Positions 1-8,171 are shown, numbered from the stretch's first letter. The stretch: 64,000 bases of DNA from Akkermansia muciniphila (GCA_945861415.1 CAMAUV010000023.1:1-64000), one strand, 5' to 3'. The notes: generated by a model from the letters alone, not told the origin. Program-made: numbers and translations.

Positions 1-2
1 CC

Positions 3-116
3 CGGACCGAGATCTTCGACTTCATCGAAGCCTACTACAACACCCACCGCAAACACTCCTCCCTCGGCTACCTCACCCCGGCCAAATTCGAGGCTGATTT
101 AAACACCATCAACTAA
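3..116 (+). mobile_element. C-terminal end of an IS3-family transposase (OrfB, integrase core)
   Basis: The first 37 codons form the tail of a DDE integrase-type transposase. The motif 'YYNTHRKHSSLGYLTPAKF' is the classic end of IS3-family OrfB, in which the conserved YN..R.H..LGY..P signature follows the last catalytic Glu. The gene starts outside the window, so nothing can be said about the DDE triad or whether the element is intact. The stop at 114-116 is followed within 30 bases by a probable terminal inverted repeat. The insertion lies just upstream of the DapA-family gene and could affect its expression. Confidence 0.85.
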
Positions 117-118
117 CA

Positions 119-144
119 AAAATTTAGTCCAAAAATCCGTTGCA
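119..144. repeat. Probable right terminal inverted repeat of the IS3-type element
   Basis: Directly after the transposase stop the sequence runs through 'tttagtccaaaaatccgt' and ends in TGCA at 141-144. IS3-family ends terminate in CA, so the right boundary is plausibly at 144. The left end is outside the window, so the inverted repeat cannot be matched and the boundary is inferred. Confidence 0.4.
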
Positions 145-154
145 TCTCAGTTTT

Positions 155-190
155 CGCTGTCCGTCTGAAGTAGGCACTCGCGCTGTCCGT
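155..190. repeat. Pair of 10-bp direct repeats beside the IS end
   Basis: The decamer cgctgtccgt occurs at 155-164 and again at 181-190, just outside the inferred IS end and ahead of the gene at 217. It could be a regulator-binding pair, a leftover of an earlier insertion, or chance. Confidence 0.3.
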
Positions 191-216
191 CACACTTTTA
201 ATACCAGCATTCACTC

Positions 217-1119
217 ATGATACCCGTCAGCCAGTCCGTTATCGCCGTTCCGCCGCTTGCCCGTGATGCTGCCGGGCGGGTGAGCGCCTCAGAAAACCGC
301 CGCATTGTTCGTCACATAGAAGCTGGGGGCATTCGCATTCTGCTCTACGGTGGAAATGCGGTGTTCTACCATCTGCGTCCGAGCGAGTATGTCGCCACGC
401 TCGACATGCTGGCGGCGGCGGCAGCGCCCGGCACGGACATTGTTCCCTCCGCCGGGCCCTCCTATGGACTGAGCATGGATCAGGCTGAGTTACTTAAGGA
501 TTATCCGTTTCCCACAGTCATGGTGCTACCGCATCAGGGACTGAATACACCGGATGGCGTGGCCACCGGGTTGCGGAAATTCGCCGAGGCCTATGGTAAG
601 CCCATCGTGGTCTATATCAAAGCTCACGGCTACCTGACGCCGGCGCTCACGGCGGCGCTGGTGCGTGACGGGATCGTTTCATGGGTAAAGTATGCCATCG
701 TTCTTCCAGATGAATCGAGTGATCCCTTCCTCAGCGAACTGCTCCAGCAGGTGGATCCGGCGATGTGTGTGAGCGGCATGGGAGAGCAGTCGGTCATACA
801 CCACCTGCGGGACCGCAAGCTCGGCGGCTTTACCACCGGCTGCGGTTGTTTGGCCCCTGCTCTATCTGCGGCAATGCTCACTGCCTGCAAAGTTGGCGAC
901 TGGGCTGCAGCGGAAGCCATCCGGGCGCAATTTCAGCCGCTCGAAGACCTGCGTAACAGTATTAATCCCGTGCGCGTACTGCATGAGGCGTTAGCGCTCG
1001 CGGGAATTGCTGAAACCGGGGCGATCACTCCGCTGCTCAGCGGGCTGGATGAGTCTCAGCGTGCGGCTGTGGACGCTGAGGCAAGGGCGCTGGCGGGCGC
1101 CACTGCGAGGAATGCGTGA
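217..1119 (+). CDS. Dihydrodipicolinate synthase (DapA) family lyase/aldolase
   Basis: A 300-residue class I aldolase-type (beta/alpha)8 protein of the DapA/NanA superfamily. These enzymes form a Schiff base with a 2-oxo acid and carry out aldol, retro-aldol or deamination chemistry. Visible landmarks are the N-terminal first strand and GG-rich segment ('GIRILLYGGNAVFYHL'), the 'PIVVYIKAHGYLTP' strand, and 'IVSWVKYAIV', whose Lys is the likely Schiff-base residue. The divergence from true DapA suggests another substrate. One candidate is 1-pyrroline-4-hydroxy-2-carboxylate deaminase, a DapA-family enzyme of hydroxyproline catabolism, because a hydroxyproline epimerase and a D-amino-acid dehydrogenase lie at 47-49 kb. 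The genes are not adjacent, so this is inference. The ATG at 217 fits the family start; no strong Shine-Dalgarno is seen. Confidence 0.8.
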   Translation: MIPVSQSVIAVPPLARDAAGRVSASENRRIVRHIEAGGIRILLYGGNAVFYHLRPSEYVATLDMLAAAAAPGTDIVPSAGPSYGLSMDQAELLKDYPFPTVMVLPHQGLNTPDGVATGLRKFAEAYGKPIVVYIKAHGYLTPALTAALVRDGIVSWVKYAIVLPDESSDPFLSELLQQVDPAMCVSGMGEQSVIHHLRDRKLGGFTTGCGCLAPALSAAMLTACKVGDWAAAEAIRAQFQPLEDLRNSINPVRVLHEALALAGIAETGAITPLLSGLDESQRAAVDAEARALAGATARNA

Positions 1120-1205
1120 CGATATCCCGGGTCGTTTCCGGCGCGCTGGCGTCAGCACAAGGGAACGGCGTTCTGCACTTCGCTCCGGCGGACCAGAAAA
1201 CATGG

Positions 1206-2540
1206 TCACGCGCTTAGCAGGCCAATACGGGCGCGAAGCCGTGCGGTGATCTCTTGTTTGCCCAACAGTTCCAGCAACGGCAGAAGGTCGATACCGTGGG
1301 CTTGTCCTGTCACGGCCACGCGCAGGGGGAACATGAGGGTGCCGGGCTTCACGCTGAGATCGCGGGCCGCCATGGAGATACCTTCCTGAATGTGACTGTG
1401 CTCCCAGTTCATGAGGGCCTCAAGGTGACTGGTGAGGCACGAGAGCTTGGCGCCCGTATCCGCTTGGGCGGCAAGTTTTGCTCGTGCGTCATCGGCCAGC
1501 CGGGCTGCGCCATTAAAGACCATGTGCAGGTGTTCTGCGATTTCGGACGCCACGCGGACTTTCGGCTTAATGAGGGCTAGCACGGCGCGTAGCAAGGACT
1601 CGGAAGGAGCCGCGGGCAGGCCTTGTCCTGGCAGCCACTTCAAACAGTTCCGGATGAAATCATGATTCGTCTGAGCTTTGATGTATTCGCCATTCATCCA
1701 GCGGCACTTCTCTAGATCGAATTTGGCGTTGTGATGGTTTAGGTGGTCCCAGTCAAAGAGCGTGACGACGTCGTTGAGAGAATGGATTTCTCGATCGTCC
1801 TTGGAGGACCAGCCGAGCAGGCAAAGGTAGTTGCATACAGCCTGCGGGATGAAGCCGTTCTCCATGTAGTAACCAACGGCGGCCCCTTGGTCGCGCTTGC
1901 TCATTTTTGACCCGTCTGCATTCATTATCAGCGGGATGTGAGCATAGATTGGCGGCTCCATGCCAAAAGCGTGGAACAGTTCGATGTGCTTGCCGGTATT
2001 ATAGATGTGGTCTTCTCCGCGTAGCACATGGGTGATCTTCATTTCGATGTCGTCTACCACATTCACGAAGTGAAAGATATAGCTGCCGTCTGGACGGCGG
2101 ATGGTCATGTCCGGCTCGTTAGTGCGGTCAATTTTGACGTCGCCGCAGATTTGATCCGGCAACAGCAAGATTTCCTTGGGTGAGCGGAAACGGACCGCGC
2201 CATTCTCCTCAGTGTAAGTGAGGCCGCGTTCCGTGAGATCGGCGAGGTAGCGGTCATAGATGGTTTTCCGCTGGCTCTGGAAATACGGGCCGTAGTCCCC
2301 GCCGCGGTTCGGGCCTTCGTCCCAATCAAGACCCAGCCAGCAAAGACCATCGAAGATGGCGGCGGTGGCTTCAGCTGTGTTGCGGGCGGCATCGGTGTCT
2401 TCAATGCGCAGTATGAAGGTGCCGTGACTCCGCCGGGCAAACAGCCAGTTGAACAATGCTGTGCGCGCACCGCCTACGTGGAGGTAGCCGGTTGGTGAAG
2501 GCGCAAAGCGCACGCGTGGTCTGGGAGTCTTGTCACTCAT
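1206..2540 (-). CDS. gltX: Glutamyl-tRNA synthetase
   Basis: A class I aminoacyl-tRNA synthetase of 444 residues that charges tRNA-Glu (and tRNA-Gln where a GatCAB route exists). The HIGH-type motif is 'PSPTGYLHVGGARTALFNW' near residue 15 and the KMSKS motif is 'SKMSKRDQG' in the middle. The 'LRIEDTD' segment and a C-terminal anticodon-binding helical domain are present. It is shorter than the usual 465-490 residues, with the trimming apparently in the C-terminal half; both catalytic motifs are intact. The ATG start gives the typical short N-terminus before the first beta strand. It converges on the DapA-family gene with about 90 bases between. Confidence 0.96.
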   Translation of the reverse strand: MSDKTPRPRVRFAPSPTGYLHVGGARTALFNWLFARRSHGTFILRIEDTDAARNTAEATAAIFDGLCWLGLDWDEGPNRGGDYGPYFQSQRKTIYDRYLADLTERGLTYTEENGAVRFRSPKEILLLPDQICGDVKIDRTNEPDMTIRRPDGSYIFHFVNVVDDIEMKITHVLRGEDHIYNTGKHIELFHAFGMEPPIYAHIPLIMNADGSKMSKRDQGAAVGYYMENGFIPQAVCNYLCLLGWSSKDDREIHSLNDVVTLFDWDHLNHHNAKFDLEKCRWMNGEYIKAQTNHDFIRNCLKWLPGQGLPAAPSESLLRAVLALIKPKVRVASEIAEHLHMVFNGAARLADDARAKLAAQADTGAKLSCLTSHLEALMNWEHSHIQEGISMAARDLSVKPGTLMFPLRVAVTGQAHGIDLLPLLELLGKQEITARLRARIGLLSA

Positions 2541-2670
2541 GCTGCACGCAAACGGCGGGCAGCCTGCGAAGTCAAGGCGCGCTGCGGTTTGGAGTGACAG
2601 GAAATTTACTGGGAGCCTGTAAACGGAAAAAGCTGAAGAATCTCATGCACCGGATAATTGCTCTCACTTC

Positions 2671-2976
2671 AGGCGCTTCCTCCTCCTGCTCTCGATACTT
2701 CTCGCCGGATCTCTGGCCATTGGTGAGCAAAACCATGACTTTTCCGGGACTGCCAATCATCTGGAGAGCAACCTTGAGGTCTATAATAACCGTTTGGTCG
2801 CCAGCATCGAACAGGAGAGCCTCCGGCAGATATTCCTGTCCCGCCTAGATGATTCCACGCTGGCACAGTTCGTTTCGCTCATTGCACAGAATACGCCCGC
2901 CGTCTTCCCTCCCTGCACTCAACTCGACTATGGAGGTGACGCCTGCAGGCAGTGGGGTGCATCTGTAAAATCGTGA
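2671..2976 (+). pseudogene. Remnant of a secreted protein: signal peptide without a start codon
   Basis: One frame reads as a signal peptide ('RRFLLLLSILLAGSLAIG') followed by about 80 plausible residues ending 'CRQWGASVKS' at a TGA. No ATG, GTG or TTG precedes the signal peptide in frame; a TAA closes the frame at about 2599. The first possible start (TTG at 2794) lies past the signal sequence. This is best explained as a gene that lost its start and probably its tail, since a hydrolase-like fragment follows in another frame. The parent family is not firmly identified; a serine hydrolase is possible given the next fragment. Confidence 0.45.
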
Positions 2977-3014
2977 GTTGCTGGGACTGGCATACGCTGA
3001 GCCTGCCGGAATAG

Positions 3015-3245
3015 TACGGTCCGGGGCAGGACTCGGAGTTTTATGCTTGCGATGAGCGGCCGAATTACAGCGTGGGCTCGCGGATCATGGCCCAGAATGC
3101 GGCGATCGGAGTTGTGGAGAAGGGGGCCACCCCGGGCGCATTCGGCACTTTGCCATGGGTGGACCACAAGCGCGGCCGGCTCAAGACCTCAGCAGCCCTC
3201 ATGAACTGGACCTCGCTCCCGTGGGTCTCCAGCTCATTTATCTAG
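3015..3245 (+). pseudogene. Serine-hydrolase (beta-lactamase family) C-terminal fragment
   Basis: A 77-codon open stretch with no start, beginning after an in-frame TAG, contains 'GATPGAFGTLPWVDHKRGR'. This resembles the C-terminal 'GAFGT.PWID..RG' block of class C beta-lactamase-type serine hydrolases, which carries the third active-site motif. The catalytic SxxK and YxN regions are absent. It lies in a different frame from the preceding remnant, so the two may be pieces of one frameshifted gene. Family assignment is by motif resemblance only. Confidence 0.45.
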
Positions 3246-3369
3246 TCCATGTCCCGGCCGCCCGCTGCCAGACATTATTACCGCGTGCCGTAAAGAGCCC
3301 TGGGACGGGCTGAGGGCATGAGTTCCGGCCCTTGCCTTTTCCACTAACGCCCGCACCATCACGGCACTT

Positions 3370-4926
3370 ATGCCAGCTGAGTTAACACGGGTCTTCTCTG
3401 CCGCACTGCGCGGCGTGGACGCTCTCGAAGTCGAAATCGAGGTGAATGAAACGACCAGCAGCGAAATTCAAACAACCACCGTCATCGTGGGCCTGCCCGA
3501 TGCATCGGTGCGAGAGAGTCGTGACCGGGTGTGGACCGCGATCGCCAACAGCGGCTATCCTGTGCTGGCGGGAGGGCGCACGACGATTAATCTCGCCCCG
3601 GCGGATTTGAAGAAGGAGGGTCCGAGTTTTGATCTTCCCATAGCGATCGCCATGATCGCGAACCGCGTGGACTACGAGGACCGCCGCCAGCTCGATAACT
3701 ACTCCATAGTCGGCGAACTGGCGCTCAATGGAGCGGTGCGTCCGGTGAAGGGAATTTTGTCCATTGCTTTGTGCGCACGGGCTGCGGGACGGGAGGAATT
3801 GATCGTGCCGTTTGAGAATGCGGAGGAGGCGAGCGTGGTGGAGGGCATCCGGGTGGTGGGCGTACGCAATTTGCGCGATGCCTTTGAGCACGCCACGGGC
3901 CGAGCGCCGCTCTTGCCAATGCCGCGCAAGACACTGGCGGATTTTCTGACGGAGACTTTATGGGATATTGATTTTGCCGATGTTAAAGGCCAGCAGGGTG
4001 TGAAGCGCGCCATTGAGGTGGCAGTGGCGGGTGGGCATAACATTCTTATGGTCGGTCCGCCCGGGACAGGAAAGTCGATGCTCGCACGCCGTATTTCGAC
4101 GATCATGCCGACGATGACGGAAGCGGAGGCGGTGGAGACGACGAAGATTCACAGCATCTGCGGACTGTTGGACAGCCGGCATCAGTTCCTTGTGCAGCGC
4201 CCCTACCGCTCCCCGCACCACACGATTTCCGACGCCGGACTGCTGGGCGGCGGGAGCAATCCTCTGCCAGGTGAAGTGTCCGTGGCGCACAATGGTGTGC
4301 TCTTCCTCGATGAACTGCCGGAGTTTAACCGCAGCACTTTGGAAGTTATGCGGCAGCCGCTGGAGGATGGAAAAGTGACCATCAGCCGTGCGGCGGGCAG
4401 TATGACGTTTCCCGCGCGCTTTATGCTGGTGGCGGCCATGAATCCCTGCCCCTGCGGCTACTATGGCGACCCCAAGCGTGAATGCCGCTGCGGCACGGGG
4501 AATGTGTTGCGTTACCGGCAGAGGATCAGCGGACCGCTTCTCGACCGTATCGACATTCACGTGGAAGTGCCGCTGGTGGAATACCGCGAGCTTTCCAAGT
4601 CCGACGGCGGCGAATCCTCTCTGCTCATCCGCTCGCGCATCGAAGCCGCCCGCGGCATTCAGCAACTTCGCGTGCGCGGCAGCAATGCCTCCTGCAATAC
4701 CTCCCTATCGCCTAAGCAAATGAAAGAGCACTGTCGCATTGATGAGGAAAGCTCTATGCTGCTGGAAAGCACCATGAGCCAGATGAATTTTAGCGCCCGT
4801 GCTTACGACCGCATTCTTCGTGTGGCCCGCACGATTGCCGATTTGGCGGGGGCGAAGGACATCACTGCGGACCACCTGCTGGAGGCAATCGGCTACCGGA
4901 CGCTCGACCGGAATCTGCTCGGCTGA
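3370..4926 (+). CDS. comM: YifB/ComM family Mg-chelatase-like AAA+ ATPase
   Basis: A 518-residue AAA+ ATPase of the YifB/ComM family, which in naturally transformable bacteria acts as a hexameric helicase promoting branch migration of transforming DNA. The N-terminal S5-fold region begins '[19 protein letters not shown]'. The AAA core has Walker A 'GPPGTGKS' near residue 230 and Walker B '[11 protein letters not shown]' near residue 315. A cysteine-rich '[15 protein letters not shown]' follows, then the C-terminal Mg-chelatase lid. The gene appears complete. A dprA gene lies at 17 kb, so two transformation-associated proteins occur in the window, although both families are also widespread in non-competent bacteria. 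Confidence 0.95.
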   Translation: MPAELTRVFSAALRGVDALEVEIEVNETTSSEIQTTTVIVGLPDASVRESRDRVWTAIANSGYPVLAGGRTTINLAPADLKKEGPSFDLPIAIAMIANRVDYEDRRQLDNYSIVGELALNGAVRPVKGILSIALCARAAGREELIVPFENAEEASVVEGIRVVGVRNLRDAFEHATGRAPLLPMPRKTLADFLTETLWDIDFADVKGQQGVKRAIEVAVAGGHNILMVGPPGTGKSMLARRISTIMPTMTEAEAVETTKIHSICGLLDSRHQFLVQRPYRSPHHTISDAGLLGGGSNPLPGEVSVAHNGVLFLDELPEFNRSTLEVMRQPLEDGKVTISRAAGSMTFPARFMLVAAMNPCPCGYYGDPKRECRCGTGNVLRYRQRISGPLLDRIDIHVEVPLVEYRELSKSDGGESSLLIRSRIEAARGIQQLRVRGSNASCNTSLSPKQMKEHCRIDEESSMLLESTMSQMNFSARAYDRILRVARTIADLAGAKDITADHLLEAIGYRTLDRNLLG

Positions 4927-4983
4927 TCCCCTCTAGCGACATGAATGCACTGGCAAATTGCAGGATTACTGCGATGTGGCGGC

Positions 4984-5263
4984 ATGGAGACTGTGACTGA
5001 TATTTCCCCAAAGCCATCCTTGCAAACCATGTTGATGTTGCTGGTGTTTGTTGTCGGATTGTTGGGCTCTGCGGCATGGCTGGCGAGGCGCACGCAGGGG
5101 TTTGGGCTGAGGGCAGAGAATCCGCTGCGAAAGCTGAGTCGCTAGGAAAATGCCCGCGCGGTGGAGCGTTGGGGCAACTACACGGCTGTCCGGGATGATG
5201 CGGAATCCCGGCGCAAGGCCCTGGAGACGAGGTGGCGCGGGGCGTCTCCGGCGAACAAACCGA
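4984..5263 (+). pseudogene. Decayed small membrane-protein gene with an internal stop
   Basis: From the ATG at 4984 one frame encodes a short polar N-terminus and one membrane segment ('LQTMLMLLVFVVGLLGSAAW'), then reaches TAG at 5143-5145. The same frame stays open after the stop and reads as credible protein ('NARAVERWGNYTAVRDDAE') up to about 5260. A single nonsense mutation in a small bitopic protein fits this best. The family is not recognised; a FliO-like small membrane protein was considered but no FliO signature follows the membrane segment. Confidence 0.4.
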
Positions 5264-5482
5264 ATGGCCTGCGTGAGGCTGCACATCGGGGGGCTCGACA
5301 CCCACGCCGGTCTCTTATGGCACGATGGAGAGGGGCTTTGATTTCTGCACAGTACGGTGGCGGAAGTGGGGGAGGCCATAAAGGAGCGTGCGGGGGAGTC
5401 CCGGGTGCTGGGCCATTCCCGCTACCGTATTACCGGAAACATTACTGCGGATGATATGGCTGTGGAGGCATGGACTACATGA
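5264..5482 (+). pseudogene. Decayed C-terminus of an NlpC/P60-like verrucomicrobial protein
   Basis: One frame reads 'LHIGGLDTHAGLLWHDGEG', an in-frame TGA at 5339-5341, then 'FLHSTVAEVGEAIKERAG' and 'SRYRITGNITADDM' to a TGA at 5480-5482. Both sides of the internal stop match one remembered family of secreted or membrane proteins with an LDTH.G....DG....FIHS block and a C-terminal SRYR..GK.TADD block, probably with a papain-like (NlpC/P60) fold. The N-terminal half with the catalytic Cys is missing, so the product would be non-functional. Confidence 0.5.
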
Positions 5483-5558
5483 AGAGCGCTCCCGGCGCAT
5501 CAGCCTTCGGCGAAGCCGTAATGATTTCCTCCCGGTTCTTTTCCCCACGAGGCAAGGT

Positions 5559-6136
5559 ATGAAACCGATTATCCTTTTTCTGGCGCCGGTCCTGCTGGCG
5601 CGGGCGGACGACCTGTCGCTGCCCCTGCGCACGCAGTCTGCAAAGACCGGCGCTTTAATGGCCTGTGAACTTCTCGGCTCGTCACTGAAAGAGAGGGAGT
5701 CGGCCGTGGTCCGCGAATTTGTTGCGGGGAATGTGCCGGACATCTGGCGGAAGTTTGTTCCGATAACCGTCAAGGCCACCGTCGAGCGAAAAGAACATAC
5801 ATTGATGTTGCAGGTAGCACCGGATGTCTTGACGCTGGGAAGCGCACGGTTTTTTGCGCCTTCCGCTTTCGCCCCCTTTGGGGCAGGCGGCTGCAGATGC
5901 GGCCGGTTGCCGGCTATCCACGCGCAGAATAGTGGACACCATCGACGTTGCGGCAAGTTTGAATGGGGGAATCGGAGGCGGCCGTGCCGGCGCGGGCGTT
6001 GGATGGGTAAGTTCACGTTCACATGCGCCGCAATCCGGAGCGCAAGGTGCTGCATACGGTGCTGGTGGAGAAGAATGGTTTCATTCATGTAGTGCAGTCG
6101 GAGGCAGCTTCGGAAGTTCCGGCAGTGAGGGATTGA
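5559..6136 (+). pseudogene. Secreted conserved protein broken by two frameshifts
   Basis: From ATG 5559 the frame gives a signal peptide ('MKPIILFLAPVLLARADD') and about 95 residues including 'VVREFVAGNVPDIWRKFVP' and 'APDVLTLGSA'. Near 5850 the homology moves to the next frame ('RLPLSPPLGQAAADAAGC' then 'LSTRRIVDTI'). It resumes in the third frame near 6020 ('NPERKVLHTVLVEKNGFIHV') and ends at TGA 6134-6136. The order of blocks matches a remembered family of secreted proteins (..GNVPDFLRKL.. ..PDYL.IGSD.DF.R.PLTP..AQ..AD. ..LPTRKMVD..). The gene is colinear but unreadable, pointing to decay or, less likely, clustered sequencing errors. Confidence 0.6.
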
Positions 6137-6190
6137 AAGGGGGACGGCTTGCCTTTTGGAGAATGTATCCCAAGTCAGAAATCACTTTTC

Positions 6191-7933
6191 ATGCCGGCCC
6201 CTAAACATCCCCTGCGACTCATCCGAGCGGCGACGCCATTCGCATCGGTGGCGGAGTTTGCAAACACGCTGGGAGTGCCGACTGCGGTGTTGAGTGCGGT
6301 GGAGCGTGGAAAAGTGGCGCTGACAACGCGGCTTGCCTCGCTGGTGCGAGAATACACAGGGGCTGATGATGCGGCGCTGCTTGCCGGTCGGGCGCTCACG
6401 CTGGCGGGTCGGCGCTATACAGCGGAGGCGTTCGCTGCATGGCAGGGATCGCCGGGGCAGGCAGCAGAAAAAGCAAAGCGGGAGGCGCTGCAGCGCACGC
6501 ACAAGGAGGGCTGGCGGGCCCATCTGGGAGGGGGGGATCCGGAGTCCGGGACAGCGGAGCAGATGGCGGTCGCCACGGATTCCCTTGTGCCTTGGCAGAC
6601 GTGTGAATTTGCAAGCGCGTCAGTGCCGTCGTGGCGCAAGCTCCCGGATTCACTACAGCGGCTGACAGGCTGGAGGGCGGACCTGCCATTTGCTGCGAAG
6701 ACCCGTGTGACGCTGGCGGTGCAATGCGCGCCGGCATGGAATCCCTCAGTGCCCCCCCCCGGGCTGACCGCCGGGAATGCGGATCTTTTCCCGCCGTGTT
6801 GTTTTACCATGGCGGTGGGAAGCGGCGGCGGGAGAATGGCGGCGGCCTTTTGGCGCGCTGTGTGCCGCGAGCACGGCATCGGGGAAGTGGACGGTATTCC
6901 CTGCGCCGACGGACCGGCAGGTAACTGGCGCGGATTTTTCCGCAGCGATGGCTCGCGCTGTGTTCCGCACGCCGTTTTCGCAGGCATGGATGAAGAGGAG
7001 GCCGCGCCGCTGCGGGGTCGGCCGTTTGACGGAGCCGGAGTCATTTGCGGCGGTGACGAGCAGACTCACACGCCGCGAGTCATGGAGTTTATGCAGCAGT
7101 TTAGTGTGGATGCAGGCAGTCCGTCCGGCATTCTGCTCTTTGCTTCGCTGGAGGGGAGCACGGCAAGTGCGCTGACCTGCCGCCTCCTTGCGGCGCTCCG
7201 TGCGGGGTTTCCCTCGGTGCCGCTCATGGTCATTGGGGCCTTGCCGCTGCCGGGCAAAAGCCCTGTAGCGACAGCGCCATGGCATGTGGCGCTGGCCATG
7301 CTGGCGTGTCGCCTCTATGCTGATGTGACAGTGGTCTTTAGCAATGAGCAATTGATCGCGCAGGCGCGCAGGGACTGGCAGATGGAGTCACCGGGTTATG
7401 CGGAAGCGAACCTGCTCATTGCGGAAGCGCTGACGTCGCTCACCGCGCCGCTCCGTTTTGGAGGAACGGACATGCCGCCCGCAGACATGGCATCACTGCT
7501 AGCGTGCTTCGCCACTGGAGGGGAGTCACGTCAGGTGATCACCGGGGCGGTATGGCCGTTGGCTGCACTGCTCGACCGGCGCATGAAAGTCATCACACTC
7601 CCGTGGATGGTGCAGGCGCTGGCAGTCCATGCGCTGCCTACGTCCGGCACCGGTGAGAGTGTTGCGCTATTCCTGAAGACCCGCCCGGTTGCGCGCTTTG
7701 ACTGGGTGGTGACCGATGATCCGGTGGTGCTTCAGTTAACCGGACGCATAAGAACCGGAATTCATGAATCCGCGACCGTTTTTGCCCCGCTGCCCGTTGT
7801 TTTTCGTACACTTCGCAGGCTGCAGCGCGAAGCCCTGGCTTTATGGACTGAGTGGGCCGCCGGACGTCTCGACGCAGATCTCGGCGTAGAACCTGAAGTG
7901 CTGGCGGAGGCGATCCGCACCATGGCGGAGTGA
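6191..7933 (+). CDS. XRE-type helix-turn-helix fused to a divergent BtubA-like bacterial tubulin
   Basis: A 580-residue fusion. Residues 1-60 resemble a Cro/XRE helix-turn-helix ('FASVAEFANTLGVPTAVLSA' then 'VERGKVALTTRLASLV'). Residues 61-200 are an unassigned linker. From about 203 to the end the protein aligns collinearly with tubulins, best with Prosthecobacter BtubA as I remember it: 'FWRAVCREHGI' (BtubA FWKTVCLEHGI), 'GNWRGFF' (GNWSSFF), 'CVPHAVFAGMD' (YVPRAIMVDLE), 'SNEQL' (DNEAL), 'ESPGYAEANLLIAEAL' (ESPTVDDLNLLITEAL), and C-terminal helices near 537-561. Asn385, Tyr403 and Asn407 match guanine-base contacts. The T4 glycine loop (GGGTGSG) is replaced by 'SLEGSTASA' and T3 is shortened, so phosphate binding or hydrolysis is doubtful. 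ATG 6191 was chosen because the HTH begins there; an in-frame TTG at 6149 is possible. It is intact between pseudogenes. No btubB or bklc partner is seen. Confidence 0.75.
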   Translation: MPAPKHPLRLIRAATPFASVAEFANTLGVPTAVLSAVERGKVALTTRLASLVREYTGADDAALLAGRALTLAGRRYTAEAFAAWQGSPGQAAEKAKREALQRTHKEGWRAHLGGGDPESGTAEQMAVATDSLVPWQTCEFASASVPSWRKLPDSLQRLTGWRADLPFAAKTRVTLAVQCAPAWNPSVPPPGLTAGNADLFPPCCFTMAVGSGGGRMAAAFWRAVCREHGIGEVDGIPCADGPAGNWRGFFRSDGSRCVPHAVFAGMDEEEAAPLRGRPFDGAGVICGGDEQTHTPRVMEFMQQFSVDAGSPSGILLFASLEGSTASALTCRLLAALRAGFPSVPLMVIGALPLPGKSPVATAPWHVALAMLACRLYADVTVVFSNEQLIAQARRDWQMESPGYAEANLLIAEALTSLTAPLRFGGTDMPPADMASLLACFATGGESRQVITGAVWPLAALLDRRMKVITLPWMVQALAVHALPTSGTGESVALFLKTRPVARFDWVVTDDPVVLQLTGRIRTGIHESATVFAPLPVVFRTLRRLQREALALWTEWAAGRLDADLGVEPEVLAEAIRTMAE

Positions 7934-7975
7934 GCCGCTTTTTCACAATGCCGGGATCCGGCCCGGGCGCATGGG

Positions 7976-8152
7976 CTAATGCAGGACTTCGACGCGTTGC
8001 TCGGTCTTAAAGGTAAGGCGGGTGAAAGAATTGAGGGATACTTAGGGCGCGAGAAATTACTTAACCACCGCGGCGAAGAGAACTGCGCCGGCACCGGGAA
8101 AGCATTCGACATTAAGTGTCAGGGTAACATCGGTGCCGAGGATAAAACTCAC
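7976..8152 (-). pseudogene. tssF: Type VI secretion baseplate protein TssF, C-terminal relic
   Basis: Read on the minus strand, one frame gives 'ILGTDVTLTLNVECFPGAGA', 'VLFAAVVK', TAA, 'FLAP', TAA and 'VSLNSFTRLTFKT', ending at TAG 7976-7978. This follows the C-terminal pattern of TssF/ImpG (G.EV.L.LDE..F.G.G..LF..VL.RFLA.Y.S.NSFT.L...T), with two nonsense codons where R and Y are expected. The rest of tssF is missing: the relic abuts tssB sequence about 20 bases upstream, so a deletion removed everything between. Confidence 0.6.
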
Positions 8153-8171
8153 CGGGTCGCTGCGACGACCA

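Noticed and set aside
4945-5145. FliO (flagellar export) identity for the small membrane protein
   Set aside because: Only the membrane segment is reminiscent; no downstream FliO block follows and no flagellar genes are in the window.
6191-7933. FtsZ or TubZ/RepX as the identity of the C-terminal domain
   Set aside because: The specific blocks (FW..VC.EHGI, GNW..FF, ESP....LNLLI.EAL, long C-terminal helices) match BtubA/eukaryotic tubulin rather than FtsZ or TubZ, which lack the tubulin-type H1 and C-terminal helical domain.
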